Part shown: positions 1 to 7,999 of the stretch, piece by piece
Layout: the number at the start of each line of letters is the position of its first letter
Numbering within the stretch: position 1 is the stretch's first letter
DNA from: Pseudomonadota bacterium
GTDB lineage: Bacteria; Oederibacteriota; Muellerivitia; Muellerivitales; Muellerivitaceae
NCBI GenBank assembly: GCA_021324075.1
Contig: JAJPJW010000163.1
Coordinates: 1 to 33,498 of the forward strand
DNA: 33,498 nt
Direction of reading: 5' to 3'
The notes under the pieces: model-generated
Databases searched by the model: none
What the model saw: only the letters and a program-made list of their open reading frames with translations
Told to the model about the DNA's origin: nothing
Position numbers and translations under genes: made by a program

Positions 1-781
1 CGGCCGAAAGCCCGAAACCCCAGTAATTCTCCCCCCGCCAAATGTTCCAGTTGTGGCGGCAGGCCTTTCCCGGTTTGGAGAAGTTGGAAACTTCGTATTG
101 TTCGAAGCCATTCCGGGCCAGGAAGGACTGGGCCCAGGCGTATTCATCCGCCACCGTATCTTCGGAAGGCAGCGGCAGCCCGTCCGCCACTTGCTTGGCC
201 AGGGGGGTTCCCTCTTCCACTTGCAGGGCGTAGAGGGAAAAATGTTCGGGGTTTAATCCGGCCGCTTTTTCGACGGACTCCTTGAACATCTCCAGGGTCT
301 GGCCGTGCAAGCCGAACATCAGGTCGAGGTTGATGGAGGCAAAGCCGGCCCGGCGGGCATCGGCAAAGGCTTGCTCCACCCTGTCCCATTCGTGGCCCCG
401 TCCCAGCTTCTTGAGGATTTCCTTTTGGACGGCTTGGGCGCCGAAGCTCAGGCGGTTGACCCCGGCGGCCCGGTAGGCCGAAAGCCTTCCCAGGTCCACG
501 GTTTCGGGATTGGCTTCCATGGAAATTTCGATGTCCGCGTCAATGCCGGCTTTCTCCCGGAGCGCGGCGAGGAGCTGTTCCAGTTTTTCCGGAGCCAGCA
601 GCGACGGCGTGCCTCCGCCGAAATAGACGGTTTGAAGGGCACCCTTCAGGGAGGAGTTGCGGATTTCGAGGCAAAGGGCCTCCACATAGGCGGCCATTTT
701 GGATTCCTGTCCCGCGAAGGACGTGAAATCGCAGTAGCTGCAGATGGAAGTGCAGAAAGGGATATGGAGATATGCGTTCAT
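1..781 (-). CDS. hemW: Radical SAM heme chaperone HemW (3' end outside the window)
   Basis: Translating the minus strand from the ATG at 781 gives 260 residues that run off the left edge, so this ORF is absent from the track. It begins MNAYLHIPFC and has the radical-SAM cluster motif CTSICSYCDF (Cys10, 14 and 17), GGGTPS at about 55-60, and EANPE, RLSFGAQ and NLDLMFGLHGQT further on. HemN itself carries CxxxCxxCxC. The form here, with Asp-Phe after the third Cys, fits HemW, the family member thought to bind and deliver heme rather than oxidise coproporphyrinogen. It is the third gene of a lepA-lepB-hemW run, 93 bp after lepB, and a heptamer repeat array fills much of that gap. The Shine-Dalgarno is weak (GGGG about 8 nt before the ATG). 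The C-terminal HemN-type domain is cut off by the window. The family call is secure; HemW rather than HemN is likely. Confidence 0.93.
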   Translation of the reverse strand, partial: MNAYLHIPFCTSICSYCDFTSFAGQESKMAAYVEALCLEIRNSSLKGALQTVYFGGGTPSLLAPEKLEQLLAALREKAGIDADIEISMEANPETVDLGRLSAYRAAGVNRLSFGAQAVQKEILKKLGRGHEWDRVEQAFADARRAGFASINLDLMFGLHGQTLEMFKESVEKAAGLNPEHFSLYALQVEEGTPLAKQVADGLPLPSEDTVADEYAWAQSFLARNGFEQYEVSNFSKPGKACRHNWNIWRGENYWGFGLSA

Positions 782-794
782 TCAAAAACCCCAA

Positions 795-873
795 CTTCAG
801 TTCGCCGTTGGCAGTTCGCAGTAAAAGTCTTGGCTTTCGCTGCGAACCGTGAACTGCGAGCTGCGAACTGCCT
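795..873. repeat. Two inverted arrays of a 7-bp repeat (ACTGCGA family)
   Basis: Positions 839-873 read as five heptamers: GCTGCGA, ACCGTGA, ACTGCGA, GCTGCGA, ACTGCCT. Positions 795-822 contain four heptamers in the opposite orientation; on the minus strand they read ACTGCGA, ACTGCCA, ACGGCGA, ACTGAAG. A 16-bp spacer separates them, so the whole element could fold as a long imperfect hairpin. The right array ends 1 nt from the lepB stop codon. A second copy of the family lies at 20347-20381. Confidence 0.75.
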
Positions 874-874
874 T

Positions 875-1813
875 TTACTTGATCGTCATGAACATCCGGG
901 CCTTCAGGGCCTGGCAGTTGTCCTTGAAGGTTTCCAGGCCTGTGACGCCGACGATGATCCCCGCCAGGACGCAGCACAGCACGATGGTGAAGAGGTAATT
1001 CTTCAATATATCCATCCTGGCCTTGGAGTCCGCCGCTTCCGCGGGGCTGGAGGAGCGTTTCACCACCAGGTCGAAGAGCATCATGAGCGTCGAAACCGCC
1101 GCCACCACCAGGGCCAAGAGGGCCAGGAAGTCGGGGATGCCGACTCCGTGGTAATAAATGAACCAGGCTTTTCCCTTGATCATTTGTTCATCCAGCTGCC
1201 CCCAGTAGCGGGAGTCATAGCTGTTGTCCCGGTTGTCCCCCATCATGAAATAGTGGCCGGGCTGGATCGTGACGGGGCCGAAATTCACCTTTACCGAGTC
1301 CGGGCCCTCCTCCTTGAGGATCAGGTCGGGCGTCCCCATGTGCTTCACATAGGGCTCCACTTGGAGCTGGCCGTTCACGTAAAGGTCGGCTTTCCTTAAT
1401 TCGATCACGTCGCCGGGGGTGCCGATGCAGCGTTTGATGAAATCCTTGGAAGGGTCCTGGGGGAAGACGAAGACCACTACATCGCGCCGTTGGGGCTTGT
1501 GGAAATCCAGGAACCGGGGGGTATGGTTGAGGAAGGAATAGCCGTATTCGTATTTCTTCACCAGGATGTAGTCGCCCACCTGCAGGGTGTCCTCCATCGA
1601 GCCCGAGGGGATGGTGAAGGGCTGGACCCAAACGGCTTTGAGGGAGAGGGCCACCGCCATGGCGATCCAGAAGGAATCGATGGTCTCCACCATGCCGGCG
1701 TTGGCGGGGTTTTTCCGGTAGGCCGGGATGCCCCAGCGCAGCAGGGCTTCCACGAGGGAAAGCACCCCGAAGAGCACCCAGAGGATCGAGTTCAAGTTTT
1801 CAATGAGGTTCAT
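875..1813 (-). CDS. lepB: Signal peptidase I
   Basis: This inner-membrane serine/lysine protease removes signal peptides from exported proteins. In the track numbering (314 aa), the catalytic serine lies in PSGSM (Ser74), the general-base lysine in DFIKRCIG (Lys129), and the C-terminal box is GDNRDNSYDSR at about 195-204. Hydrophobic segments lie near residues 10-28 and 48-65. Two more follow the catalytic core (about 230-250 and 273-293), which is more than the two N-terminal helices of E. coli LepB. The track starts at a GTG (1819) that touches the AAAGGG Shine-Dalgarno. The ATG at 1813 sits 5 nt from that AGGG and is the better start, giving 312 aa. It lies 30 bp after lepA, the classical neighbour. 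The window encodes many exported proteins that would be substrates. Confidence 0.95.
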   Translation of the reverse strand: MNLIENLNSILWVLFGVLSLVEALLRWGIPAYRKNPANAGMVETIDSFWIAMAVALSLKAVWVQPFTIPSGSMEDTLQVGDYILVKKYEYGYSFLNHTPRFLDFHKPQRRDVVVFVFPQDPSKDFIKRCIGTPGDVIELRKADLYVNGQLQVEPYVKHMGTPDLILKEEGPDSVKVNFGPVTIQPGHYFMMGDNRDNSYDSRYWGQLDEQMIKGKAWFIYYHGVGIPDFLALLALVVAAVSTLMMLFDLVVKRSSSPAEAADSKARMDILKNYLFTIVLCCVLAGIIVGVTGLETFKDNCQALKARMFMTIK

Positions 1814-1843
1814 TGTCACCCTTTCTATAAATAAGTGGTTTTC

Positions 1844-3643
1844 TTACTCTTCCACCTTCAATACCGCCATGAAGGCCTCCTGTGGTATTTCGACGCTTCC
1901 GATGTTCTTCATGCGCTTCTTCCCTTCCTTTTGTTTATCCAAAAGCTTGCGTTTGCGGGAAATATCACCGCCGTAGCACTTGGCCAAAACGTCCTTCCGG
2001 CGGGCCCGGACCGTCTCCCGGGCGATGATCTTGCCCCCGATAGCCGCCTGGATGGGCACTTCGAAGAGCTGTTGGGGGATGATTTCCTTCAGTTTTTCCG
2101 CGATGCCCCGGCCCCGGATCTCCGCCTTGTCCCGGTGCACCATGAAGGAAAGGGCGTCCACCGGTTCCCCGTTCAGGAGTATGTCCACCTTCACCACTTC
2201 GCCCACCTTGGTGCCGATGGGCTCGTAATCCAGCGAAGCGTAACCCTTGGTGGCGCTCTTGAGTTTGTCGAAAAAGTCCATGACCACTTCGGCCAAGGGT
2301 ATTTCATAGGTGATGAGCGCCCGGCTGGTATCCAGAAAATGGGTGTCCTTGTGCACGCCCCGCCGCTCCTGGCAAAGGGTCATGACCGCTCCGATATAGT
2401 CGGCGGGCACGATGATCTTGGCGTCGATATAGGGCTCCTCGATCTCCTCGATCTCGGAAGGGTTGGGCAGCTTGGAGGGGTTGTCCACGCTGAAGGTCTC
2501 CCCATTGGTCTTCTTTACCTTATAGACCACGCTGGGGGCGGTGGCGATGAGGTTGAGGTTGTACTCGCGTTCCAGGCGTTCCTGCACGATCTCCATGTGG
2601 AGGAGCCCCAGGAAGCCGCAGCGGAAGCCGAAAGAGAGGGCTAGGGAAGTTTCAGGCTCGTAGGAAAGGGCGGCATCCGAGAGTTTCAGCTTCGCCAGGG
2701 CTTCTTTGAGGTCTTCATAGTCCTCCGAAACCACGGGATAAAGCCCGCAGAACACCATGGGTAGCACGTCCTTGAAACCCGGCAGGGCTGAGGCCGTGGG
2801 GTGGCCGGCGTCGGTGATCGTGTCGCCCACTTTGGCGTCACGCACTTCCTTGACGTTGGCGGCTACATAACCCACTTCCCCCGCTGAAAGGCCCTCGGTC
2901 TTATCCATTTTCGGCTTGAAGACGCCTACTTCCTCCACCTCGAAGACCTTTCCTGTCGACATGAGCTTCATTTTGCTTCCCTTGGCGATGGCGCCGTTCA
3001 GGAGCCGCACGAAAATGATCACACCCCTGTAGATGTCGTACATGGAATCGAAGATGAGGGCTTTGAGGGGTTCCTCCGGTTCGCCCTTCGGCGGGGGGAC
3101 GCGTAAAACCACCGCTTCCAGGATGTCCTCGATGCCGATGCCTTCCTTGGCCGAGGCCAGGATGGCCTCCTCACCCGGGATGGCCAGGGATTCCTCCATT
3201 TGTTTCTTGCATCGCTCCACGTCGGCGGCGGGCAGGTCGATCTTGTTGATCACGGGCACGATGGCCAGTTTCTGGTCGAAGGCCAGGTAGGCGTTGGCCA
3301 GGGTCTGGGCCTCCACCCCCTGGGAAGCATCGATCAGGAGGAGGGCCCCTTCGCAGGCCTTCAGGCTCCGGGAAACCTCGTAGTTGAAGTCCACGTGGCC
3401 CGGGGTGTCGATGAGGTTCATCTCGTACTTCTGGCCGTCCTTGGCCTTGTAGAAAAACCGTACGGCCTTGGCCTTGATGGTGATGCCCCGCTCCCGTTCC
3501 AGGTCCATCTGGTCCATGAGTTGGTCGCGCATCTCCCGGGGGGGGATGGCGCCGGTGAATTCCAGCAGCCGGTCCGCCAGGGTGCTCTTGCCGTGGTCGA
3601 TATGGGCGATGATGCAGAAATTGCGGATGTGGGATAGCGACAA
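1844..3643 (-). CDS. lepA: Elongation factor 4 (LepA), ribosome-associated GTPase
   Basis: LepA is a translational GTPase that acts on ribosomes; back-translocation and a role in initiation or ribosome assembly have both been proposed. The 599 residues match the usual length of about 600. GTPase motifs are in order: G1 AHIDHGKS (13-20), RGIT (52-55), DTPGH (79-83), NKID (133-136) and SAKEGIG. The LepA-specific C-terminal domain is present with [20 protein letters not shown] near the end. The start codon is TTG, supported by an AAAGGA Shine-Dalgarno at 3651-3656 with 7 nt spacing and by the family N-terminus ([18 protein letters not shown]). It heads lepA-lepB-hemW behind the promoter at 3676-3703. 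Confidence 0.98.
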   Translation of the reverse strand: MSLSHIRNFCIIAHIDHGKSTLADRLLEFTGAIPPREMRDQLMDQMDLERERGITIKAKAVRFFYKAKDGQKYEMNLIDTPGHVDFNYEVSRSLKACEGALLLIDASQGVEAQTLANAYLAFDQKLAIVPVINKIDLPAADVERCKKQMEESLAIPGEEAILASAKEGIGIEDILEAVVLRVPPPKGEPEEPLKALIFDSMYDIYRGVIIFVRLLNGAIAKGSKMKLMSTGKVFEVEEVGVFKPKMDKTEGLSAGEVGYVAANVKEVRDAKVGDTITDAGHPTASALPGFKDVLPMVFCGLYPVVSEDYEDLKEALAKLKLSDAALSYEPETSLALSFGFRCGFLGLLHMEIVQERLEREYNLNLIATAPSVVYKVKKTNGETFSVDNPSKLPNPSEIEEIEEPYIDAKIIVPADYIGAVMTLCQERRGVHKDTHFLDTSRALITYEIPLAEVVMDFFDKLKSATKGYASLDYEPIGTKVGEVVKVDILLNGEPVDALSFMVHRDKAEIRGRGIAEKLKEIIPQQLFEVPIQAAIGGKIIARETVRARRKDVLAKCYGGDISRKRKLLDKQKEGKKRMKNIGSVEIPQEAFMAVLKVEE

Positions 3644-3675
3644 ACGGATTTCCTTTATCTGGTTTTGGGGGCGCT

Positions 3676-3703
3676 AGTATAGCAGGCCGGGGTAAAAGTC
3701 CAA
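3676..3703 (-). promoter_or_regulatory. Sigma70-type promoter of lepA-lepB-hemW
   Basis: On the minus strand TTGGAC (plus 3698-3703) and TATACT (plus 3676-3681) are separated by exactly 16 bp. Transcription would begin near 3669, about 25 nt before the lepA TTG codon. This is one of the best consensus matches in the window. Confidence 0.75.
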
Positions 3704-3736
3704 TGCAAGCGGGCCTTTGGAAAAGGCCCTTAAAAC

Positions 3737-3770
3737 AAAAAAAGCGGCCCCCGGAGGAAGCCGCTTTTTT
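3737..3770 (-). terminator. Intrinsic terminator of the porin/lipoprotein operon
   Basis: The inverted repeat AAAAAGCGGC / GCCGCTTTTT has an 11-nt loop. It is GC-rich at the base and flanked by A and T tracts, so it could work in both directions. On the minus strand it follows the stop of the lipoprotein gene at 3786 and precedes the lepA promoter, separating the two transcription units. Confidence 0.85.
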
Positions 3771-3785
3771 CATTAAAAAAGAGGA

Positions 3786-4676
3786 TCAATAGAATTGGAC
3801 GTTATCGACCCAGAAATTGGTTTCGGTGGTGACCGGGGCGGGCGTGCCTTGCGCGTTGTTGCTGAACTGCCATTGGATAAAGAGGAATTTGGTCTTATGG
3901 TTGGCCAGTCCCGGTGGGGTAACCGTGCCATAACCCGGTGATGCGAAGGCGGTAAAGGCAAATTGGGTCACGGCCCATTGGTCGACGCCTCCAACGGTGG
4001 TCGAGGTGTTCGGAAGTTTGACCTGGTAATGGTTGAAACAATTGGAGTCGGGAGGGGGGCAGGTTCCACCCGGCCCTCCGTCCGCCGGCAGGGTCTGGTC
4101 GATGGCGATCTGGACCACCCGGTTGGTGTTGTTGTCCGTTACGCTGGCCGAGGCGGAAGACTGGATCTTGTAATAAAACTTGATTCCCGTGAAAGCGGTA
4201 GCGTCGAAATAGGGGTTGGAAGGGGTGGTGACCAGGTGGCAAAGCAGCTGGTCCGATTCGTATTTTCCGGCGGCGATGAGGGTGACGGGGCCGACATGGA
4301 GCGCGTAAGTGCTGGAATCCACCGAATCCGCAACGGTATTGGGAACGACAAAGGTGCTATTGACGGCGTTGGACGCGCCCGGCGGCCCGCCGAATGTCGT
4401 CAGCACCCACACACCGGGTCTGAAGGCGGGGCTGCCGTTCGGATCCAATTCGGTGACAGGGCCGGTGGGGATGACCGGGGGGTATCCCAGCAGGTTGGGA
4501 TTCACGGTGACTGAACCGTTCTCGAAGTTGCTGATATAGTTGGAAGGAAGGGGCGTCGACTGCGCCACCACGGACGAAACGGGCGGTATTTGGTTGGAGC
4601 AGCCTTGGATCAGGACAAGGCCGAGCGTCGCCAGAAAACAACCCGCGCATAAAAAGAATTGAACCCTGCGTTTCAC
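3786..4676 (-). CDS. Lipoprotein with carbohydrate-binding-like beta-sandwich (paralog 3)
   Basis: The 296-aa protein starts with a GTG preceded by a good GGAGG (5 nt spacing). A signal peptide ends in a lipobox-like LIQGC with the lipidated Cys at 26. The mature part begins with FENGSVTVNPNL, has FTGIKFYYK in the middle, and ends with NFWVDNVQFY. This order is typical of jelly-roll carbohydrate-binding domains of the CBM11/CIA30 kind, although no single family is certain. A loop GGTC...NCFNHY holds two cysteines likely to form a disulfide; both are conserved in the paralogs at 4741 and 12951. It is the last gene of the operon, 64 bp after the previous lipoprotein and just before the terminator. 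Probably outer-membrane anchored and facing a glycan ligand (inference). Confidence 0.85.
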   Translation of the reverse strand: MKRRVQFFLCAGCFLATLGLVLIQGCSNQIPPVSSVVAQSTPLPSNYISNFENGSVTVNPNLLGYPPVIPTGPVTELDPNGSPAFRPGVWVLTTFGGPPGASNAVNSTFVVPNTVADSVDSSTYALHVGPVTLIAAGKYESDQLLCHLVTTPSNPYFDATAFTGIKFYYKIQSSASASVTDNNTNRVVQIAIDQTLPADGGPGGTCPPPDSNCFNHYQVKLPNTSTTVGGVDQWAVTQFAFTAFASPGYGTVTPPGLANHKTKFLFIQWQFSNNAQGTPAPVTTETNFWVDNVQFY

Positions 4677-4740
4677 GGCTTCCTCCCCCGCTTTACATCC
4701 GAAGAATGAACTTCACCCATCGTTTTCAATTTTACCACTA

Positions 4741-5574
4741 TCAATAGAACGAAACGTCGGCCAACCAATAGTCAAAGGTGGAAGTTCCGGCGGTGTTATT
4801 CCGGCTTTCCTCCCATTGAAGCCAAAGCATTTGTTGGAGGTTTTGCCCGGCGAAACTGGCGGTTGGCTGTGTGACTACCCCGGCATAAGCTTGTTGAAGG
4901 GAGGTAAAGGGGATGCTGAAAGCCTTCCATTGGCCTCCCGTTCCACCCGTAAGGTCAAAGGTGAAATTGTCGAAACACCCTCCCGCATTCCCCCCCAAGC
5001 AGCCCCCTTGGGGAAGGCCCTGGGTCTGGAAAACCGGAATTGAAAAATCCCTCTTCGTGGTAGTGTCATCGCCGGCGATCTTGAGGTAAAAATTAACGCC
5101 CGAAAAGAAACTTCCATCGTATAGGTTGGTCCCACCTTCCATGGGGACCTCCAATTCAACGGCCGGGTACTGGGCGTTCCCCAAATCGGCGAGGGTTCCG
5201 GAGACGCGGTAGGCGTAGGGAGAGGAGCTGCTGGGCCCCCCTAAAACGGCTTGGGTCACGGAAAAGGAGAGGGCGGCCCCAAAGTTATCGACGGCGGTAA
5301 CCGCGCCACCGACTCTCAAGTTGTAGCTGGGGGGATTGTTCATTTCCATGAGGTTGGGGTTGATCTGGGTAGTGCCGCCGTTGAAGTTACAGACCAAGTT
5401 CTTGTTCGGCACGGTGTTGAGAACCGGATAGGGACCGGGATAGCCCGAATTAAAGGGTGTACTGTTCGTGCAGCCGGCCAACACGGCCAGGCCCAAGCCC
5501 GCCGATCCTAAAACCCACAGGAGAAGGCGGGTTTTTGTGCCCTGCTTCGGTTCGCGGTTAAAATTCAATTTCAT
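4741..5574 (-). CDS. Lipoprotein with carbohydrate-binding-like beta-sandwich (paralog 2)
   Basis: This 277-aa protein has a signal sequence with lipobox VLAGC (Cys35). The mature region opens with CNFNGGTTQINPNL, contains FFSGVNFYLK and ends TFDYWLADVSFY, matching the paralogs at 3786 and 12951. The conserved cysteine loop is present as GGC...GGCFDNF. Between the start and the middle motif it has a longer variable segment rich in Ser, Gly and Pro. The ATG lies inside the last codons of the porin gene at 5558: the two ORFs overlap by 17 nt, which suggests translational coupling. No enzyme motif is visible. A surface lipoprotein that binds glycan and works beside the porins is the most reasonable inference. 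Confidence 0.85.
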   Translation of the reverse strand: MKLNFNREPKQGTKTRLLLWVLGSAGLGLAVLAGCTNSTPFNSGYPGPYPVLNTVPNKNLVCNFNGGTTQINPNLMEMNNPPSYNLRVGGAVTAVDNFGAALSFSVTQAVLGGPSSSSPYAYRVSGTLADLGNAQYPAVELEVPMEGGTNLYDGSFFSGVNFYLKIAGDDTTTKRDFSIPVFQTQGLPQGGCLGGNAGGCFDNFTFDLTGGTGGQWKAFSIPFTSLQQAYAGVVTQPTASFAGQNLQQMLWLQWEESRNNTAGTSTFDYWLADVSFY

Positions 5575-7999
5575 AAGTCAGCCCCATGTATTGGTTATAC
5601 AGCGTGCCAGTGGTTCCGGGGGGTGTCCCGATATAAGGTACCGCATTTCCCCAGGTCATGTCGTAGTCCCCATAAATACTGGAATTGCGGTTCACCTTGA
5701 AAGTGGTCGAAAACCGGTAACTTTGGTTGCTCCCATTGACATTAAAAATCTGGTATTGCCCCAGGTCCTGGTTATTGAAGGTATAGGAATAGCGGGCCAG
5801 GGTACTTCCCTCGTAACCGGCTTCCGATCCCGAGACACTCTGGGTTCCGAAGGAAGCCGCCCCTTCCCACCAGGGAAAGAGCTCCACCCTTACCCCGCCC
5901 AGGATCCAAGCGCTGGTCAGGGTCCCGATGGCGCTGGTGGTCTGCTCGTAGCGGACGTTCGCCCCGATTTCCAGGTCCCCCGTGCCGATACAGGGCCCCA
6001 GGTTGAACGAAGGCCCGGCATTGATGTAGGTGAAATTCCGTTGGGGAGCGGGAACGGCCGCGGTGGCATCCACCGGCGTGTAACCGGACCCGACGTTGTT
6101 CACCACCATGTTACCACTGATTTCTTGGACGAAGTACAGTGAGGCCGGCAGCTTGAGCGCGTCCTTTTCGAGGGCTTTCACGTCCAAGTCGATCCCAAAA
6201 CCCTCGCGGTTGGGGGTCGCCAAGCCGTAGGGGAAGGTGTTGTCCTGGGTCCGGTCATAAAAACTAAAGATGGCGTTGGCCCGGGGAACGTTGGAAAGGA
6301 AAAATTGGGTTCGCAAGGGGGCGGTCATCAGTTCGGGCCCACCGGGAACGGCTGTGTTGACGAACAACACGCCGCCACCCGTGGAAAGCGTCAGGTCGTC
6401 CTGCCGGGTCTGGGCCAGGGGCGAGTAATAATTAGGGCCCACATCCATGAGGCTAAAGGTGACTTTTGAACGACCGAACCTCACATAGGGCCCGCCTAAC
6501 ACCGCGTAATCGGAGATCGTCTTGTTGGCGTCCTGTTCGTCATCCTGGTAGGTGGCATAGGCCCCTTCAAAACTGCCGCCGATGGAAAAACCACCCCCGA
6601 GCCCTAAGTCCACGGAAGGCTTGAAACTGCCCAACTGGTATTGGTGCGCCCAAGTGTTGGGGTTGAATTGGGAATAGGGGGTCCCGGGTGTGTCCGTGTT
6701 CAAGGGTTCGGTCAGCAAGACCCCGTAAACATCCACGGCCAATTGCAGGGAGACGTCTCCGCCCAGGAACCACCGTTTGGATTTCAGCTCGCTGTCGCCC
6801 CCCAGGATCCAGTCGGTGAAGAAATAAGGCCCAAAGTAGCTGCCCCCGTTGGCAATGTCCTTGAAACCGTTCCGGATCATGTCCACCATCAGGGAAACCT
6901 TGAACTGGTCCAGGACGGCGGAGTCGGGCCAGCCCACATCCGTGCCCAGGCGCACACCCCGGAAAGGCCATTTCGGTTCGTTGTTGAGCAGGGTTTCATA
7001 TTTAGTCTCATCATCATAGCGCTGGTACATTTCGGGGTAGTAACGCAGGTCCAAATTGTTGCGGTTCCAGAGGGTCAGGGGCGTATAAGCCTCGTCGAAA
7101 TCCCCGAAAGTGGCGGAGAACCAGGGCGCGTTGAAATCGATGTGGGCCCGGCGGACGAAAAGGTTATCCAGGGCCAGGTTGGAGGACATGTCGGGCGACC
7201 CGTAGCGGACGGTGGCCTCCCAGCGGACTTGCTTGGACACGATTCCCTCGGGCATGAAGTCGATAAAGCCCGTGGCATAGCGGTTGGCCGGCTGGTTCAA
7301 GGCCACCGCGGTGGTGCTGCCGAAATATTGTTGGGACAACCCATAGGCCCGTCCCAAACCGTGCCAGTCAATGGTGGGATATTCGGTGATGCCCTTGAGG
7401 CTTTTCCAAAGGTCGTATTGTTCTCCCTCGGCCTTGGCCACCTTGTTCTCCACGTCGGCTTTTTGGTCCTGCACCAGTTTCAGCTCGAAGTCGTAGGCTT
7501 CCTTGAGGGAACGGAGGTTCCTCTCCATTTCGGCGATCTTCGCGGGGTTGTTCCAAAGCGCCGTGGAGGCCTCCGAAGGAGCCTCGGCAGGGGCCGGAGC
7601 GGGGGCTACGGGAGCGGGTGCCGGGGCGGTCTCGGGAACTGCGGCAGGAGGCGCCGCCGGGGCGGGACTGGGGGCGGAGGCTCCATCGTTGTCGGCCGGG
7701 GGGGGAGGGGGAATATCCGCGTCGGATTGGGCAAGGATGATTTCCTTATAGTTCTTTTCCGCCTTGAAAATCCTCTGGGCCACTTCAAAACGGGTCAGGG
7801 GGCCCCGGGAGGCGCCGGCAGGCAGGAGGCCCGTGGATTCCAACTCGAATAATTGCCTGTAAGTGGCATCGCCCGACGGGACCACGGCAAAAGGATCGGC
7901 GGCCGCGAATGCGGCAACCGTCCCCAGGAGGAGCGCAAAGCCCAGCATCCAAGCCGGGGCAGGGCGGGCGGCGAAGGTTTTCAGGTTAGAATTTGACAT
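5558..7999 (-). CDS. SLH-type porin, outer-membrane beta-barrel (paralog C)
   Basis: The track gives 816 aa from a TTG at 8008. I prefer the ATG three codons on (7999), giving 813 aa. After a signal peptide ending AAFAAA, a segment of about 40 residues (TYRQLFELESTGLLP...PLTRFEVAQRIFKAE) resembles one S-layer-homology motif. It is followed by a Pro/Ala-rich linker (about 104-150), a charged coiled coil (about 155-205) and about 600 residues of amphipathic strands ending in EIEF. Known SLH porins use the SLH part to hold the wall and the barrel to cross the outer membrane. GDFDEAYTPLTLWN and TWAHQYQLGSF are shared with the 753-aa neighbour. The ATG overlaps the end of that neighbour by 14 nt, and the stop overlaps the following lipoprotein by 17 nt. 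The substrate is unknown. Confidence 0.83.
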   Translation of the reverse strand: MSNSNLKTFAARPAPAWMLGFALLLGTVAAFAAADPFAVVPSGDATYRQLFELESTGLLPAGASRGPLTRFEVAQRIFKAEKNYKEIILAQSDADIPPPPPADNDGASAPSPAPAAPPAAVPETAPAPAPVAPAPAPAEAPSEASTALWNNPAKIAEMERNLRSLKEAYDFELKLVQDQKADVENKVAKAEGEQYDLWKSLKGITEYPTIDWHGLGRAYGLSQQYFGSTTAVALNQPANRYATGFIDFMPEGIVSKQVRWEATVRYGSPDMSSNLALDNLFVRRAHIDFNAPWFSATFGDFDEAYTPLTLWNRNNLDLRYYPEMYQRYDDETKYETLLNNEPKWPFRGVRLGTDVGWPDSAVLDQFKVSLMVDMIRNGFKDIANGGSYFGPYFFTDWILGGDSELKSKRWFLGGDVSLQLAVDVYGVLLTEPLNTDTPGTPYSQFNPNTWAHQYQLGSFKPSVDLGLGGGFSIGGSFEGAYATYQDDEQDANKTISDYAVLGGPYVRFGRSKVTFSLMDVGPNYYSPLAQTRQDDLTLSTGGGVLFVNTAVPGGPELMTAPLRTQFFLSNVPRANAIFSFYDRTQDNTFPYGLATPNREGFGIDLDVKALEKDALKLPASLYFVQEISGNMVVNNVGSGYTPVDATAAVPAPQRNFTYINAGPSFNLGPCIGTGDLEIGANVRYEQTTSAIGTLTSAWILGGVRVELFPWWEGAASFGTQSVSGSEAGYEGSTLARYSYTFNNQDLGQYQIFNVNGSNQSYRFSTTFKVNRNSSIYGDYDMTWGNAVPYIGTPPGTTGTLYNQYMGLTYEIEF

